DNA of 64,000 nt, taken from the NCBI GenBank assembly GCA_035999765.1, contig CP108521.1, forward strand, positions 9,734,001 to 9,798,000. The letters are read 5' to 3'. The DNA is from Streptomyces sp. NBC_01231. GTDB lineage: Bacteria; Actinomycetota; Actinomycetes; Streptomycetales; Streptomycetaceae. Positions 44,884-53,340 of this stretch are shown here, piece after piece. Numbering within the stretch: the stretch's first letter is position 1; every line of letters begins with the position of its first letter. Below the pieces are notes generated by a model, which had not been told where the DNA came from, did no database searches, and worked only from the letters and a program-made list of their open reading frames with translations. Both the position numbers and the translations under genes were made by a program.

Positions 44884-46125
44884 ATGTCCCAACCGAAGGT
44901 GGACGAGTGGCGGGGTGAGGTCCGCCAGTGGCTGGCCACCGTGCTGGAACGCCGGCAACCGGCCGAGACCACCGGGCACACCGCCGCTGATCTCGCCGTC
45001 TTCCACAATCTCCCGGACGACGAGGAACGCCGGCTGCTCGACCGCTGCCGCGCCTACCACCGAGCCCGCCACGAGGCCGGCTATCAGGCCCTCACCCTCC
45101 CGAAGGAGAACGGCGGCCAGGGCCTGACCGCCGCCCACGCTGCGGTCTTCGCGGAGGAGGAGGCGGCGTTCGACGTACCGCCGTCCACCGAGTTGATCAG
45201 CGTGACGGTACGGCTGGTGGCCATGTCCGTCTCCCTGTTCGGGACACCCGAGCAGCGCGAGACCTACGCGCGCGCCTTCCTCCGTACGGATCTGCTGGCC
45301 TGCCAGCTCTTCAGCGAACCCGGCGCCGGGTCCGACCTGGCCGCCCTGCGCACCCGGGCCCGCCAGGACGGTGAGGACTGGGTGATCGACGGCCAGAAGG
45401 TGTGGACGTCGGGCGCCCAGTTCGCCGACCACGGCCTGCTGCTAGCCCGTACCGACCCGGACGTCGTCAAACAGGCCGGCATCACCGCCTTCCTGATCCC
45501 GATGGACAGCCCGGGTGTGGAGATCCGTCCCATCCGCCAGATGAGCGGCGGCGCCTCCTTCAACGAGGTCTTCCTCAGCGGCGTACGCGTTCCCGACGGG
45601 CTGCGGATCGGACGCCCCGGCCAGGGCTGGGAGGTCGCGAACGCCACCCTCGCCTTCGAACGCACCGCCTCCGGATCAGGAAACCGGCGCAAGGGCGGCA
45701 CCTTCGACGACGTACTCGCCCTCGCCCGCTCGCTGCACCGGACCGGGGATCCCCTGGTGCGCCAGCGGCTCGCCGACCTGTACGTACGCGGCGCGCTGCG
45801 GGCCGCCACCGTGGACCGTGTCGCCCGGGCGAGTGCGGCCGGAGGCCGGCCGGGCCCCGAGGCCTCGCTGACCAAGCTCATGGCGTCCGACCTGCTCACC
45901 CGCACCGGTCAGGTCGCCGCCGAGCTGATGGGCGCCCGGATCGGCGCCGACACCGGGGAGCCGGGCACCTTCGCGTGGACGGAGCACCTGCTCGGTGCCC
46001 CCGGCTACCGGCTGGCCGGCGGCACCGACCAGATCCAGCGCAACCTGATCGGCGAGCGGGTGCTGAAGCTGCCGGGGGAGCCGCGGGTCGACCGGGTGCC
46101 GTTCTCCGAGCTGTCCGGCAACTGA
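44884..46125 (+). CDS. Acyl-CoA dehydrogenase family protein
   Basis: A 413-residue FAD enzyme that introduces an alpha,beta double bond into an acyl-CoA. LFSEPGAGSDLAALRTRA and WVIDGQKVWTSGAQ are FAD/substrate motifs. The C-terminal helical domain ends with GGTDQIQRNLIGERVL, and the family's Arg/Gly FAD contact lies there. A catalytic Glu was not assigned by eye. It starts at ATG 44884 (MSQPKVDEW) with GAGGAGG upstream. The next plus-strand genes are an SDR and a ThuA-like gene. Confidence 0.9.
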   Translation: MSQPKVDEWRGEVRQWLATVLERRQPAETTGHTAADLAVFHNLPDDEERRLLDRCRAYHRARHEAGYQALTLPKENGGQGLTAAHAAVFAEEEAAFDVPPSTELISVTVRLVAMSVSLFGTPEQRETYARAFLRTDLLACQLFSEPGAGSDLAALRTRARQDGEDWVIDGQKVWTSGAQFADHGLLLARTDPDVVKQAGITAFLIPMDSPGVEIRPIRQMSGGASFNEVFLSGVRVPDGLRIGRPGQGWEVANATLAFERTASGSGNRRKGGTFDDVLALARSLHRTGDPLVRQRLADLYVRGALRAATVDRVARASAAGGRPGPEASLTKLMASDLLTRTGQVAAELMGARIGADTGEPGTFAWTEHLLGAPGYRLAGGTDQIQRNLIGERVLKLPGEPRVDRVPFSELSGN

Positions 46126-46160
46126 ACGCGACACCAGAGGCACTCGCGACACGAAAAGGC

Positions 46161-46288
46161 CACCGCACAACAACGAGGCTGCGGTGCCCCGCACCACAGA
46201 GAAGCTGCGGGCCCCGCACCACAACGGCACTGCGGCGCCCCGCACGACAAGGCACTGAGACACCCCGCACAACAAAGGCACTGAGGAG
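46161..46288. repeat. Five tandem imperfect 25-26 bp repeats
   Basis: Units start at about 46161, 46187, 46212, 46238 and 46263. Each begins ccccgcacnacaa (the first begins caccgcacaacaa) and ends ggcactg(c/a)g. The last unit runs into the GAGGAG ribosome site of the SDR gene. They fill almost the whole 171-bp gap between the acyl-CoA dehydrogenase and SDR genes. Confidence 0.85.
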
Positions 46289-46296
46289 TGACGACG

Positions 46297-47061
46297 ATGG
46301 ATCTGGGACTGACAGGCGCGAGGGCGCTGGTGACCGGTGGAAGCCGGGGCATCGGCCGGGCGATCGCCACGACACTGGCCGCCGAGGGCTGCGCACTGGC
46401 ACTGTGCGCCCGCGGCGAGGAGGCCCTCGCCAAGGCCGCCGCCGAACTGCGCGGCGAGGGCGCGACCGTGTTCGCCGAGCCGGTCGACGTCACCGACCCG
46501 GCCGCGCTCGCGGGCTTCGTGGAGCGGGCGGCCGGTGAACTCGGCGGCCTGGACCTGCTGGTGTCCAACGTCTCGGCGGGCAACGTCAAGGGCCCCGAGT
46601 CGTGGGAGGCCAGCCTGCGCGGCGACCTGATCCCGTTCGCGGGACTCGTCGAGGCCGCCCTGCCGTATCTGGAGGCCTCCGACCGGGCCGCCGTCGTGGC
46701 CATCGGCACCACCAACGCCTCCGACACGGCGCGCCCGGCCGGAGCCAACTCGTACTCCGCCCTGAAGGCCGCCGTCGTCCAGCACGCGTCCGCCCTCGCC
46801 CACGCCCTCGCCCCGAAGGGCATCCGGGTCAACACGGTCTCGCCCGGCCCGATCGACTTCCCCGGCGGCGCCTGGGAGACCATTCGCACCAGCCGCCCGG
46901 AGGTGTACGAGGAGGTGCTCGCCAAGCTGCCGATCGGCCGCTACGGCACCGCGGAGGACGTGGCCGCGGCGGTGGCGTTCCTGCTGGGCGTGACCGGCTC
47001 CTTCTGCGTGGGAGTCAACCTCGTGGTGGACGGCGGGCTGCTGACCCGCGTCCAGTACTGA
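46297..47061 (+). CDS. SDR-family oxidoreductase
   Basis: A 254-residue NAD(P)-dependent short-chain dehydrogenase. ALVTGGSRGIGRAIA is the cofactor motif; NVSAG corresponds to the NNAG strand. The catalytic Ser is probably in IGTTNASDTARPAG, with YSALKAAV supplying Tyr and Lys and VNTVSPGPIDFPGG following. It starts at ATG 46297 with GAGGAG 9 nt upstream; GTG 46288 would overlap the ribosome site. It probably oxidises a 3-hydroxyacyl-CoA or a dihydrodiol in this island. Confidence 0.88.
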   Translation: MDLGLTGARALVTGGSRGIGRAIATTLAAEGCALALCARGEEALAKAAAELRGEGATVFAEPVDVTDPAALAGFVERAAGELGGLDLLVSNVSAGNVKGPESWEASLRGDLIPFAGLVEAALPYLEASDRAAVVAIGTTNASDTARPAGANSYSALKAAVVQHASALAHALAPKGIRVNTVSPGPIDFPGGAWETIRTSRPEVYEEVLAKLPIGRYGTAEDVAAAVAFLLGVTGSFCVGVNLVVDGGLLTRVQY

Positions 47062-47064
47062 GCC

Positions 47065-47862
47065 GTGGCCGGCCCGGCCGGCCGCCTGGACGCCGTACTG
47101 GTCTGCGGCGGCAGGTGGCACGACTTCGACTACGCGCGGCTGCGACTGCTGGACCTGCTGGGCGGCCACCCCCACGTCCGCACCACCGTCCACCAGGACT
47201 ACGACTGCCTGCCCGCCCTGGAGCAGGCCGACCTGCTGGTGACCTACACCTGCGACGTGCGGCCCCGCCCGTCCCAACGGGCCGCGCTGGCACGGTTCGT
47301 GGAGCGGGGCGGACGCTGGCTCGCGCTGCACGGCACCAACTCGGTGATCGAGGCGCCGACCGCCCGTGGGCCCCGGCTGTTCACCACCCCACGGCTGCTC
47401 GGGGACCTGGCCGGGGTTCTCGGCAGCCAGTTCCTGGCCCACCCGCCGATCGAACCGTACGAGGTACGGGTGACCCGGCCGGACCATCCGCTGGTCGAGG
47501 GCATCCAACCGTTCACGGTGGCCGACGAGTTGTACGTGTGCGAGCTGCACGGCGAGCTGGAGGTGCTGCTCCACGCCGAGTACACGGGGCCGTGCCGCGG
47601 ATTCGAGGAGGGCGACACGGCGGCGCTCGACGACGCGCCCCGTCCCGTGCTGTACCTCAAGCGGCACGGCCGCGGCGAGGTCTGCTACTTCACCCTCGGC
47701 CACTGCCGCGGCCGGTACGACGTGCAGGACCTCGGCGTGGCCGACACCGGACGCGTGGACCGGGGGCCCTGGGAGACACCGGCGTTCCTGACGGTGCTCG
47801 GGCGCTGTGTGGAGCGGGTGGTGGGGGCGAGGGTCCCGGCGGAAGATCCGGTCGGTCGCTGA
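47065..47862 (+). CDS. ThuA-like (glutamine-amidotransferase-fold) protein
   Basis: A 265-residue protein of the ThuA/trehalose-utilisation type. DAVLVCGGRWHDFDYARLRL at the N-terminus, ADLLVTYTCDVRP, FVERGGRWLALHGTNSV, HPLVEGIQPFTVADELYVCE and GEVCYFTLGHCRGRYD are family features. It starts at GTG 47065, three bases after the SDR stop. Members lack the amidotransferase triad; many accompany sugar or keto-sugar oxidoreductases, and the reaction is unknown. Confidence 0.83.
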   Translation: MAGPAGRLDAVLVCGGRWHDFDYARLRLLDLLGGHPHVRTTVHQDYDCLPALEQADLLVTYTCDVRPRPSQRAALARFVERGGRWLALHGTNSVIEAPTARGPRLFTTPRLLGDLAGVLGSQFLAHPPIEPYEVRVTRPDHPLVEGIQPFTVADELYVCELHGELEVLLHAEYTGPCRGFEEGDTAALDDAPRPVLYLKRHGRGEVCYFTLGHCRGRYDVQDLGVADTGRVDRGPWETPAFLTVLGRCVERVVGARVPAEDPVGR

Positions 47863-47865
47863 ACG

Positions 47866-47904
47866 AACGCCGGAGGGGCTGACTTACCCAGCCCCTCCGG
47901 CGTT
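47866..47904. terminator. Bidirectional terminator hairpin
   Basis: AACGCCGGAGGGGCTG (47866-47881) pairs perfectly over 16 bp with 47889-47904 around a 7-nt loop (acttacc). It lies between the convergent ThuA-like and alcohol dehydrogenase genes, as expected for a shared terminator. Confidence 0.85.
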
Positions 47905-47928
47905 TGAGACAAGCCCGCTCTTCCCCGC

Positions 47929-48972
47929 TCAGCCGTGCGGCAGAACCACCGCGCGGCCGCTGATCTCCCCGGCGTGCAGGCGCTCGTACGCCAGTGGCGC
48001 CTCATCGATCGAGAAGGTCTCGACATGGGAGGAGACGAGGCCCTGTCGCGCCAGGTCGACCACGTCGACGAGTTCCGGGCGACTGCCCCAGTAGGGAGCC
48101 GAGGCGGACACCTCGAACGGCAGACCGCCCCCGAAGCCCACCTGGAGGGTGCCTCCGCCGATGCCGACGACGGACACGTCGCCCCCCGTCGCCACCGACG
48201 CGGCGGCCACCGCGAGGGTCGCCCCGGCCCCCACGAAGTCCAGCACCACCTCGGCGCCCGTGCCGCCGGTCAGCGCACGCACCCGGGAAGCGGCCTCGCC
48301 GTCGGAGAGCAGCGTCTCGTGGGCGCCGACGGCGCGCGCGAGCTCCAGCTTGTCCGTGCTCACATCGAGGGCGACCACCCGGGCCGGAGTGAGGGCGCGC
48401 AGCAGCTGTACGGCGAGATGGCCCAGGCCGCCGACGCCGATGACCACGGCCGTGCTGCCCGGCACGAGCTTGGGCAGCGACGTGCGGATCGCGTGGTACG
48501 GAGTGAGCCCGGCGTCGGTGAGCGGGGCGGCCTGCACCGGGTCCAGACCCTTCAGCGGCACCAGATGGCGCGGCGAGTCCACCACCATGTACTCCGCGAG
48601 AGCGCCCGGGGAACCGAGCCCGGGCGGCATGATGCCGAGCCCGGCGGCGTGCGGGCAGCAGTTCTCCTTGCCCTCCGCGCACTTGCGGCACTGGCCGCAG
48701 CCCCATGGGCCGTACACCGCCACCTCGTCGCCCTCCGCCACTCCCGTGGTCCCGCTGCCCAGCGCGGCGACGATGCCGACACCCTCGTGACCGAGCGTCA
48801 TGGGCAGCGGATACGGGAACTGCTCCTCGGGCCAGCTCATGACCGCCAGGTCCGAGTGGCACAGGCCCGCTGCCGTCACCTTCAGCAGCACCTGGCCCGG
48901 GCCCGGCTCGGGTACGGGCACCTCGACCACCTCCGGCGCGGTGCCCACCTTGCGATACTGGACCGCCTTCAT
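47929..48972 (-). CDS. Zinc-dependent alcohol dehydrogenase (MDR)
   Basis: A 347-residue NAD(P)-dependent dehydrogenase. The catalytic zinc ligands are in GLCHSD (Cys about 37) and TLGHEGVG, the structural zinc Cys cluster is CGQCRKCAEGKENCC, and the Rossmann motif is VIGVGGLGHLAVQLL. It starts at ATG 48970-48972. It is the last gene of the minus-strand ABC-transporter operon, 1 nt after the permease stop. It probably oxidises the imported alcohol or a hydroxylated product. Confidence 0.9.
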   Translation of the reverse strand: MKAVQYRKVGTAPEVVEVPVPEPGPGQVLLKVTAAGLCHSDLAVMSWPEEQFPYPLPMTLGHEGVGIVAALGSGTTGVAEGDEVAVYGPWGCGQCRKCAEGKENCCPHAAGLGIMPPGLGSPGALAEYMVVDSPRHLVPLKGLDPVQAAPLTDAGLTPYHAIRTSLPKLVPGSTAVVIGVGGLGHLAVQLLRALTPARVVALDVSTDKLELARAVGAHETLLSDGEAASRVRALTGGTGAEVVLDFVGAGATLAVAAASVATGGDVSVVGIGGGTLQVGFGGGLPFEVSASAPYWGSRPELVDVVDLARQGLVSSHVETFSIDEAPLAYERLHAGEISGRAVVLPHG

Positions 48973-48973
48973 C

Positions 48974-50104
48974 TCAGGCCTCCTTGTCAGGGACGGACAA
49001 CGAGCCGCCGGCCGCGGAACCCGCGCCGTGCTGCGGCGGTCTCCGGCGCCTCAGCACCGCCGGCACGGCGATCCGGCCACCCGTGAGGACGAGCGCGACG
49101 ATCAGCACTGAGCCGGTGAACAGGCTCGCGGCCCACTGCGCGCTGGTGGCGAGACCGAGCCCCGTGATGCCGGTGCCCAGCAGCAGGACGGCGATCACCG
49201 TGCCCCAGGCGTTGAAGCGGCCCGCGCGCAGCTGGGTCGCTCCGACGAAGGCCGCCGCGTAGGCCGACAGCAGGTACGGTGTGCCCGCGCTGGGCGATCC
49301 GGATCCCACCGAGGAGGCGAAGACCACTCCGGCGAACCCCGCCAGCAGCGAGGAGGTCAGGAGGGTCAAGAAGCGCAGACGGTCGGTGCGCACCCCCTGG
49401 AGACGTGCGGCGTCGGCGTTGAAGCCGGTCGCGTACAACCGGCGCCCCGTCGCGGTGTGTTCCAGCAGGAACCAGATGGCCGTCGCGGCGAGGAGCAGAT
49501 ACAGCACCGGCAGCGTGATGCCGCCCGCGTCCAGTTGGGCGATGTTCGAGAACGGCTTGGCCAGCAGTGGCAGGCCGGTGATCGAGCTGTCGTTGGTGAC
49601 CATGGTGATCAGTGACTGGATCAGCGCGCCGGTCGCCAGGGTGGCGATGAACGAGTCGACCCTCAGCACCACCACCACGAGACCGTTGACCACTCCGACG
49701 AGCAGCGCCGCACACATCGCCAAGGCGATTGCGGTGGCGGGGCCGAGGTCCTTGGACACCAGGAAGTAGGCGGTCAGCACACTGGTGAGGGACATGGTGT
49801 AGGCGACCGACAGGTCGAACACGCGGGCAGCCAGCGGCAGGACGACGCTGAGCGCCACCAGCCCGGCCACGGCGTTGCCGTTCAGGACCTGCTTGACCGT
49901 GGTGACGGTCGGGAACGTGTCCGGCGCCCATACGGAGAAGAGGACGGCGATCAGCAGCCACACGTAGACGGCGCCGATGTTGCGGAAGGACCCCGCGGCC
50001 ACCGCCCGTCGGCCGAGCGCGCCCAGTGCCCCCACGGCGGGGATCGCCGGCTCGTCCGGTCCGGTCGGCCGGAGCTCCGCGGCCCGGGTCGGGGTGGATG
50101 TCAT
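48974..50104 (-). CDS. ABC transporter permease (ribose/BPL_dom type)
   Basis: A 376-residue membrane protein with eight to ten hydrophobic segments. VLNGNAVAGLVALSVVLPLA, VDSFIATLATGALIQSLITM, GRRLYATGFNADAARLQGV and LLLGTGITGLGL are BPD_transp_2 signatures as in RbsC. It starts at ATG 50102-50104, 1 nt before the ATPase stop ends. It forms the channel of the importer with the ATPase and the binding protein. The cytoplasmic C-terminus is Arg/Pro-rich. Confidence 0.88.
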   Translation of the reverse strand: MTSTPTRAAELRPTGPDEPAIPAVGALGALGRRAVAAGSFRNIGAVYVWLLIAVLFSVWAPDTFPTVTTVKQVLNGNAVAGLVALSVVLPLAARVFDLSVAYTMSLTSVLTAYFLVSKDLGPATAIALAMCAALLVGVVNGLVVVVLRVDSFIATLATGALIQSLITMVTNDSSITGLPLLAKPFSNIAQLDAGGITLPVLYLLLAATAIWFLLEHTATGRRLYATGFNADAARLQGVRTDRLRFLTLLTSSLLAGFAGVVFASSVGSGSPSAGTPYLLSAYAAAFVGATQLRAGRFNAWGTVIAVLLLGTGITGLGLATSAQWAASLFTGSVLIVALVLTGGRIAVPAVLRRRRPPQHGAGSAAGGSLSVPDKEA

Positions 50105-50105
50105 G

Positions 50106-51734
50106 TCACTCTGTTCCTTCCATGGCGTGGACCAGCGCGGGTTCGGTGATGTCCCGGCCGCTGATCTCCCGTACGATCCGGCCGTCCCGCACCACCAGGA
50201 CGCGGGTGCACAGCGCGAGCAGGTCCTCCGTGTCCGACGAGGACACGATCACGCCCATGCCGTCGTCGGCCTGACGCTCGATCAGGTCGTACAGCTGGAG
50301 GCGGGTGGCGATGTCGACGCCCGCCGTCGGTTCGCACAGCACCAGCACCTCGGGCTGCTGGGCCAGGCAGCGGGCCATGACGACCTTCTGCTGGTTGCCG
50401 CCGCTCAGGGTGGTGATCCGGGCGCCGGCCGGCCGGCCCCCGGCGGTGCGCACGCCGACCCTGCGGATCCATTCCTCGACGAGCGAGGCCTCGCGGCGCC
50501 GGTGCAGCCGTCCGGCACGCGCGCGAAACCGGTCGAGCAGGGGGAGGGTGAGGTTCTCCGCGACCGAGAAGTCGCCGATCACGCCCTCGGCGGCACGGTC
50601 CGCGGGGACCAGTGGAATGCCCAGGCCCCGCGCGTCCCGCACGTCGACCCAGCGCCGGGAGCGCTTCGGTGCCCGCACCTGGCCGCGCACGGAACCGCCG
50701 TACGCTCCGCACACCGCGTACGGCACCACCTCGTGGCCGGAGCCGACCAGGCCGGTGATGCCCAGTCGCTCGCCCCGGGCCAGAGTGAAGCCGACTCCGC
50801 GCAGCGGGCCGGCCGACAGGTCACGGACCTCCAGGACGGTCTCGGCGGGACCGGAGGACGGCTGCGGACGGTGCTCGGTCTCCATCTCCTCGCCCGCCAT
50901 CAGCTCCGCGAGCGAGCGAGGGGTGAGCTCGGCGACCGGGCGGGTGGCGATCCGGCGGCCGCCGCGGACCACGGTGACCCGGTCGGCCAGCGCGAAGATC
51001 TCGTCCATGCGGTGCGAGACGTAGAGGACGCCGGCACCGGCGTCACGGATCTCCCGCACGATGTCGAAGAGCTGGGCCACTTCCCCGGGCGGCAGCACGG
51101 CGGTCGGTTCGTCGAGCACGAGAACGCCACGTCGGCCCTCCCAGCCCTGCAGGGCGGCGGCGATGGCCACCACGGCCCGCTGCACGGGAGTGGCCGTCGA
51201 CAGGGGACGGCGTACGTCGATCCCGAGGCCGAACCGTTCGACCAGGGCGGTCGTCCGTCGTTCCATCTCCGACCAGCGGATGTTGCCGAGGGCGGTACGG
51301 GCGAAGCCGCGGCTGAGCGCGAGATTGTCGGTGGCGCTCAGCTCTCCGACCAGCCCCAGCTCCTGGTGGACGAAGCGGAGCAGATCGTGCCGTGAGCCGG
51401 TGACCTGCCCCAGGTCGAAGGGCTCGCCGTCGAGTTCGGCGACCGCACCGGGCTCGGCGTGGTGGTAGCCGGCGAGGATCTTGATGAGGGTGGACTTGCC
51501 GGAGCCGTTGGGCCCGATCAGCGCATGGATCTCGCCGGGTGCGATGTCCAGGTCGACGTCCCGCAGCGCCTGGGTTCCGCCGAATCGCTTCGACAGGCCG
51601 GACACCCGCAGCACCGGCCGGTCGCTCTGCTCGGCCCCGGCCGCCCCGCGCGCTGCCTCGGGTGGCTCGGTTGTCTCCGTTGGCGTGTCAGCGTGCACCG
51701 CTGCTCCATCCGTCGAGTGCCGCGCCGCCGGCAT
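50106..51734 (-). CDS. ABC transporter ATP-binding protein, two-domain RbsA type
   Basis: A 542-residue fused ATPase. The first domain has Walker A GPNGSGKSTLIKILAG, a Q-loop FVHQELGLVGEL and Walker B VLVLDEPTAVLP, but its signature segment is the atypical LSTATPVQRAVVAIA. The second domain lacks a normal Walker A (GLVGSGHEVVPYAV), as in RbsA, but has signature LSGGNQQKVVMARCLA and Walker B VLVLCEPTAGVD. The start is uncertain: ATG 51732-51734 adds about 40 low-complexity residues before VLRVSGLSKRF. It lies between the permease and binding-protein genes. Confidence 0.9.
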   Translation of the reverse strand: MPAARHSTDGAAVHADTPTETTEPPEAARGAAGAEQSDRPVLRVSGLSKRFGGTQALRDVDLDIAPGEIHALIGPNGSGKSTLIKILAGYHHAEPGAVAELDGEPFDLGQVTGSRHDLLRFVHQELGLVGELSATDNLALSRGFARTALGNIRWSEMERRTTALVERFGLGIDVRRPLSTATPVQRAVVAIAAALQGWEGRRGVLVLDEPTAVLPPGEVAQLFDIVREIRDAGAGVLYVSHRMDEIFALADRVTVVRGGRRIATRPVAELTPRSLAELMAGEEMETEHRPQPSSGPAETVLEVRDLSAGPLRGVGFTLARGERLGITGLVGSGHEVVPYAVCGAYGGSVRGQVRAPKRSRRWVDVRDARGLGIPLVPADRAAEGVIGDFSVAENLTLPLLDRFRARAGRLHRRREASLVEEWIRRVGVRTAGGRPAGARITTLSGGNQQKVVMARCLAQQPEVLVLCEPTAGVDIATRLQLYDLIERQADDGMGVIVSSSDTEDLLALCTRVLVVRDGRIVREISGRDITEPALVHAMEGTE

Positions 51735-51757
51735 GCCGCCGGCGGCGCGCGGGTCGG

Positions 51758-52900
51758 TCAGTTCAGGCCCCAGAGCGCCTCGAACTGCGCCTGGTAGTTC
51801 TCGACGAGCGGGAAGTCACCGAGAGTCTTCGGGAGGTTGTCCTTGGTGATCAGCATGTTGGGCAGCACAGCCTGCTGATCCACGTCCATGGACTGGCCGG
51901 TGAAGTGGCGGGCCAGCGCGTCGACCTGGAGCCAGGCGGTCTCGTGCGAGTTCAGTGCCATCGCGGCGTCGCTGAGGCCGCTCTGGATGTACTGGTAGTT
52001 CTGCCCGTCACCGACGTTCACGGCGATGTGCTTGCCGGTGACGCCGGCGGTCTTCAGCGCGGCCGGGACCCCGACGTTGAGCAGGCCCAGTGAGAAGACG
52101 ACATGGGTCACCTTCGGGTGCGAGCGGAGGTACGACACCACCCGGTCCGGCATGTCCTTGCCGATCGAGGTGATCGGCACGTCGACGGAGTCCAGCGCGC
52201 AGCCCTCGCACCACTCCTTGTACTTGGCCGCGAAGGCGTCCTTGACCGGCTTGAGGATGGTGTAGGCGGGCAGGTCGAAGTAGACCGTGTCGGCCTTGGC
52301 GTCGCTGTCGGCCACCACCCACGAGGCGAGCATCTCGCCCTGGACGGCGACCTCCTTGGGCCCGTTCTTCAGCAGGGAGATGCCGTCGCCCACCACGTCG
52401 TCGGCGTTCGACTGGATGACCGGAATACCGGCGCTCTTGAGCTGCGCCAGCTGCTTGGCGTACACCGCGCGCGGGAATCCGGAGGCGACGACGGCGTCCG
52501 GCTTGTCGCGCAGCGCCTGGTCGTAGGCGGCCTGGACGGACTCCGGCGTGCCCTGGGTGGCGATCTGCTTGACCTTCCAGTTCAGCTGGTTGGCCGCTTC
52601 GGTGAAGAAGTCGGCCAGGTCCTGGCAGGACTGCACGCCGCACAGAATGAAGTCGATCTTCTTGCCTGTGGGGATCTTCTTGCCCACCGGTTCGGTGACC
52701 GGGATCTTGGCCGGGTGCTCCGAGTACTTCTGCACGGCCTCGCGGGCCGCGGTCAGGCCCGGAGAGTCCGGAGCCGCGGCCTTGGCGGTATCGGCGGCCG
52801 GAGTCGTGTCGGTGCCGCATGCCGCCAGGGCGAGCAGGGTCGTGACGGAGACGATCGCGGTGAGCGCGTAACGGACCGCGCGTCCGGGTCTGGAACTCAT
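51758..52900 (-). CDS. Substrate-binding lipoprotein of the ribose-type ABC importer
   Basis: A 380-residue lipoprotein. Signal peptide and lipobox LLALAAC at the N-terminus, then a Thr/Ala linker. IDFILCGVQSCQDLADFFTE, AVVASGFPRAVYAKQLAQLK and GIPVIQSNADD are Peripla_BP_4 strands. Cys pairs (CGVQSC, CEGC) are unusual and may form disulfides. It starts at ATG 52898-52900. First gene of the operon binding protein, ATPase, permease, alcohol dehydrogenase, and divergent from the Rieske operon, so it probably binds that pathway's substrate rather than a simple sugar. Confidence 0.87.
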   Translation of the reverse strand: MSSRPGRAVRYALTAIVSVTTLLALAACGTDTTPAADTAKAAAPDSPGLTAAREAVQKYSEHPAKIPVTEPVGKKIPTGKKIDFILCGVQSCQDLADFFTEAANQLNWKVKQIATQGTPESVQAAYDQALRDKPDAVVASGFPRAVYAKQLAQLKSAGIPVIQSNADDVVGDGISLLKNGPKEVAVQGEMLASWVVADSDAKADTVYFDLPAYTILKPVKDAFAAKYKEWCEGCALDSVDVPITSIGKDMPDRVVSYLRSHPKVTHVVFSLGLLNVGVPAALKTAGVTGKHIAVNVGDGQNYQYIQSGLSDAAMALNSHETAWLQVDALARHFTGQSMDVDQQAVLPNMLITKDNLPKTLGDFPLVENYQAQFEALWGLN

Positions 52901-53340
52901 CGTTGAGTACTCCCGTGGTGTGGCGCCTGCGCTGCCGCGGCCCGCGTCGCTCCCGCGTTCGCGGCGGCCGGCTCTGTACAGGCGGATCCTGTGCCGCCCG
53001 GTCCGGGACGGCACGCACAGCTGATCGGTCGGGCTGAGTGGATCGCCGTCGTGGGGTACGGCGCGGGCCGCCGGTGCAATCGGGCGGCGCTGTGGCCCAG
53101 GCGGGTCGGACACCGCCCCGGGCCGGTAGAGAAACTTGTGAGGCTATACAGCCTCGGGTGCGACGGAGTGTGACACGCTCCTCCGGGCTTGGGGAGGGGT
53201 TGGGCGCAACGATTTCGTGGTGAGCGATGCCGATCCCTCGCCGCATCGGGTTGTGCGGAGTCCGGGAGGCGTCGTGAGTGTTGCTCCCGGACGTGCCCCG
53301 TAACTACACTCACTCTAAAGTTTCTGCCGGAGGAGAGAAG
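52901..53340. other. Divergent control region between ABC importer and Rieske operons
   Basis: About 440 bp without a gene. It holds a palindromic GAGGCT-ATAC-AGCCTC (53140-53155) and two inverted AGAAACTT sequences (53131-53138 plus strand; 53318-53325 minus strand). A GGAGGAGA ribosome site (53328-53335) precedes the Rieske gene. Confidence 0.55.
53140..53155. promoter_or_regulatory. Palindromic candidate operator
   Basis: GAGGCT and AGCCTC are exact reverse complements around a 4-nt ATAC spacer. The site lies midway between two divergent catabolic operons, where a common regulator would be expected. No regulator gene is adjacent, so the binding protein is unknown. Confidence 0.45.

Noticed and set aside
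46161..46288. CRISPR array
   Set aside because: Units are contiguous without variable spacers and diverge from one another.
47866..47904. Mobile-element terminal repeat
   Set aside because: The inverted repeat lies between convergent gene ends and fits a bidirectional terminator.
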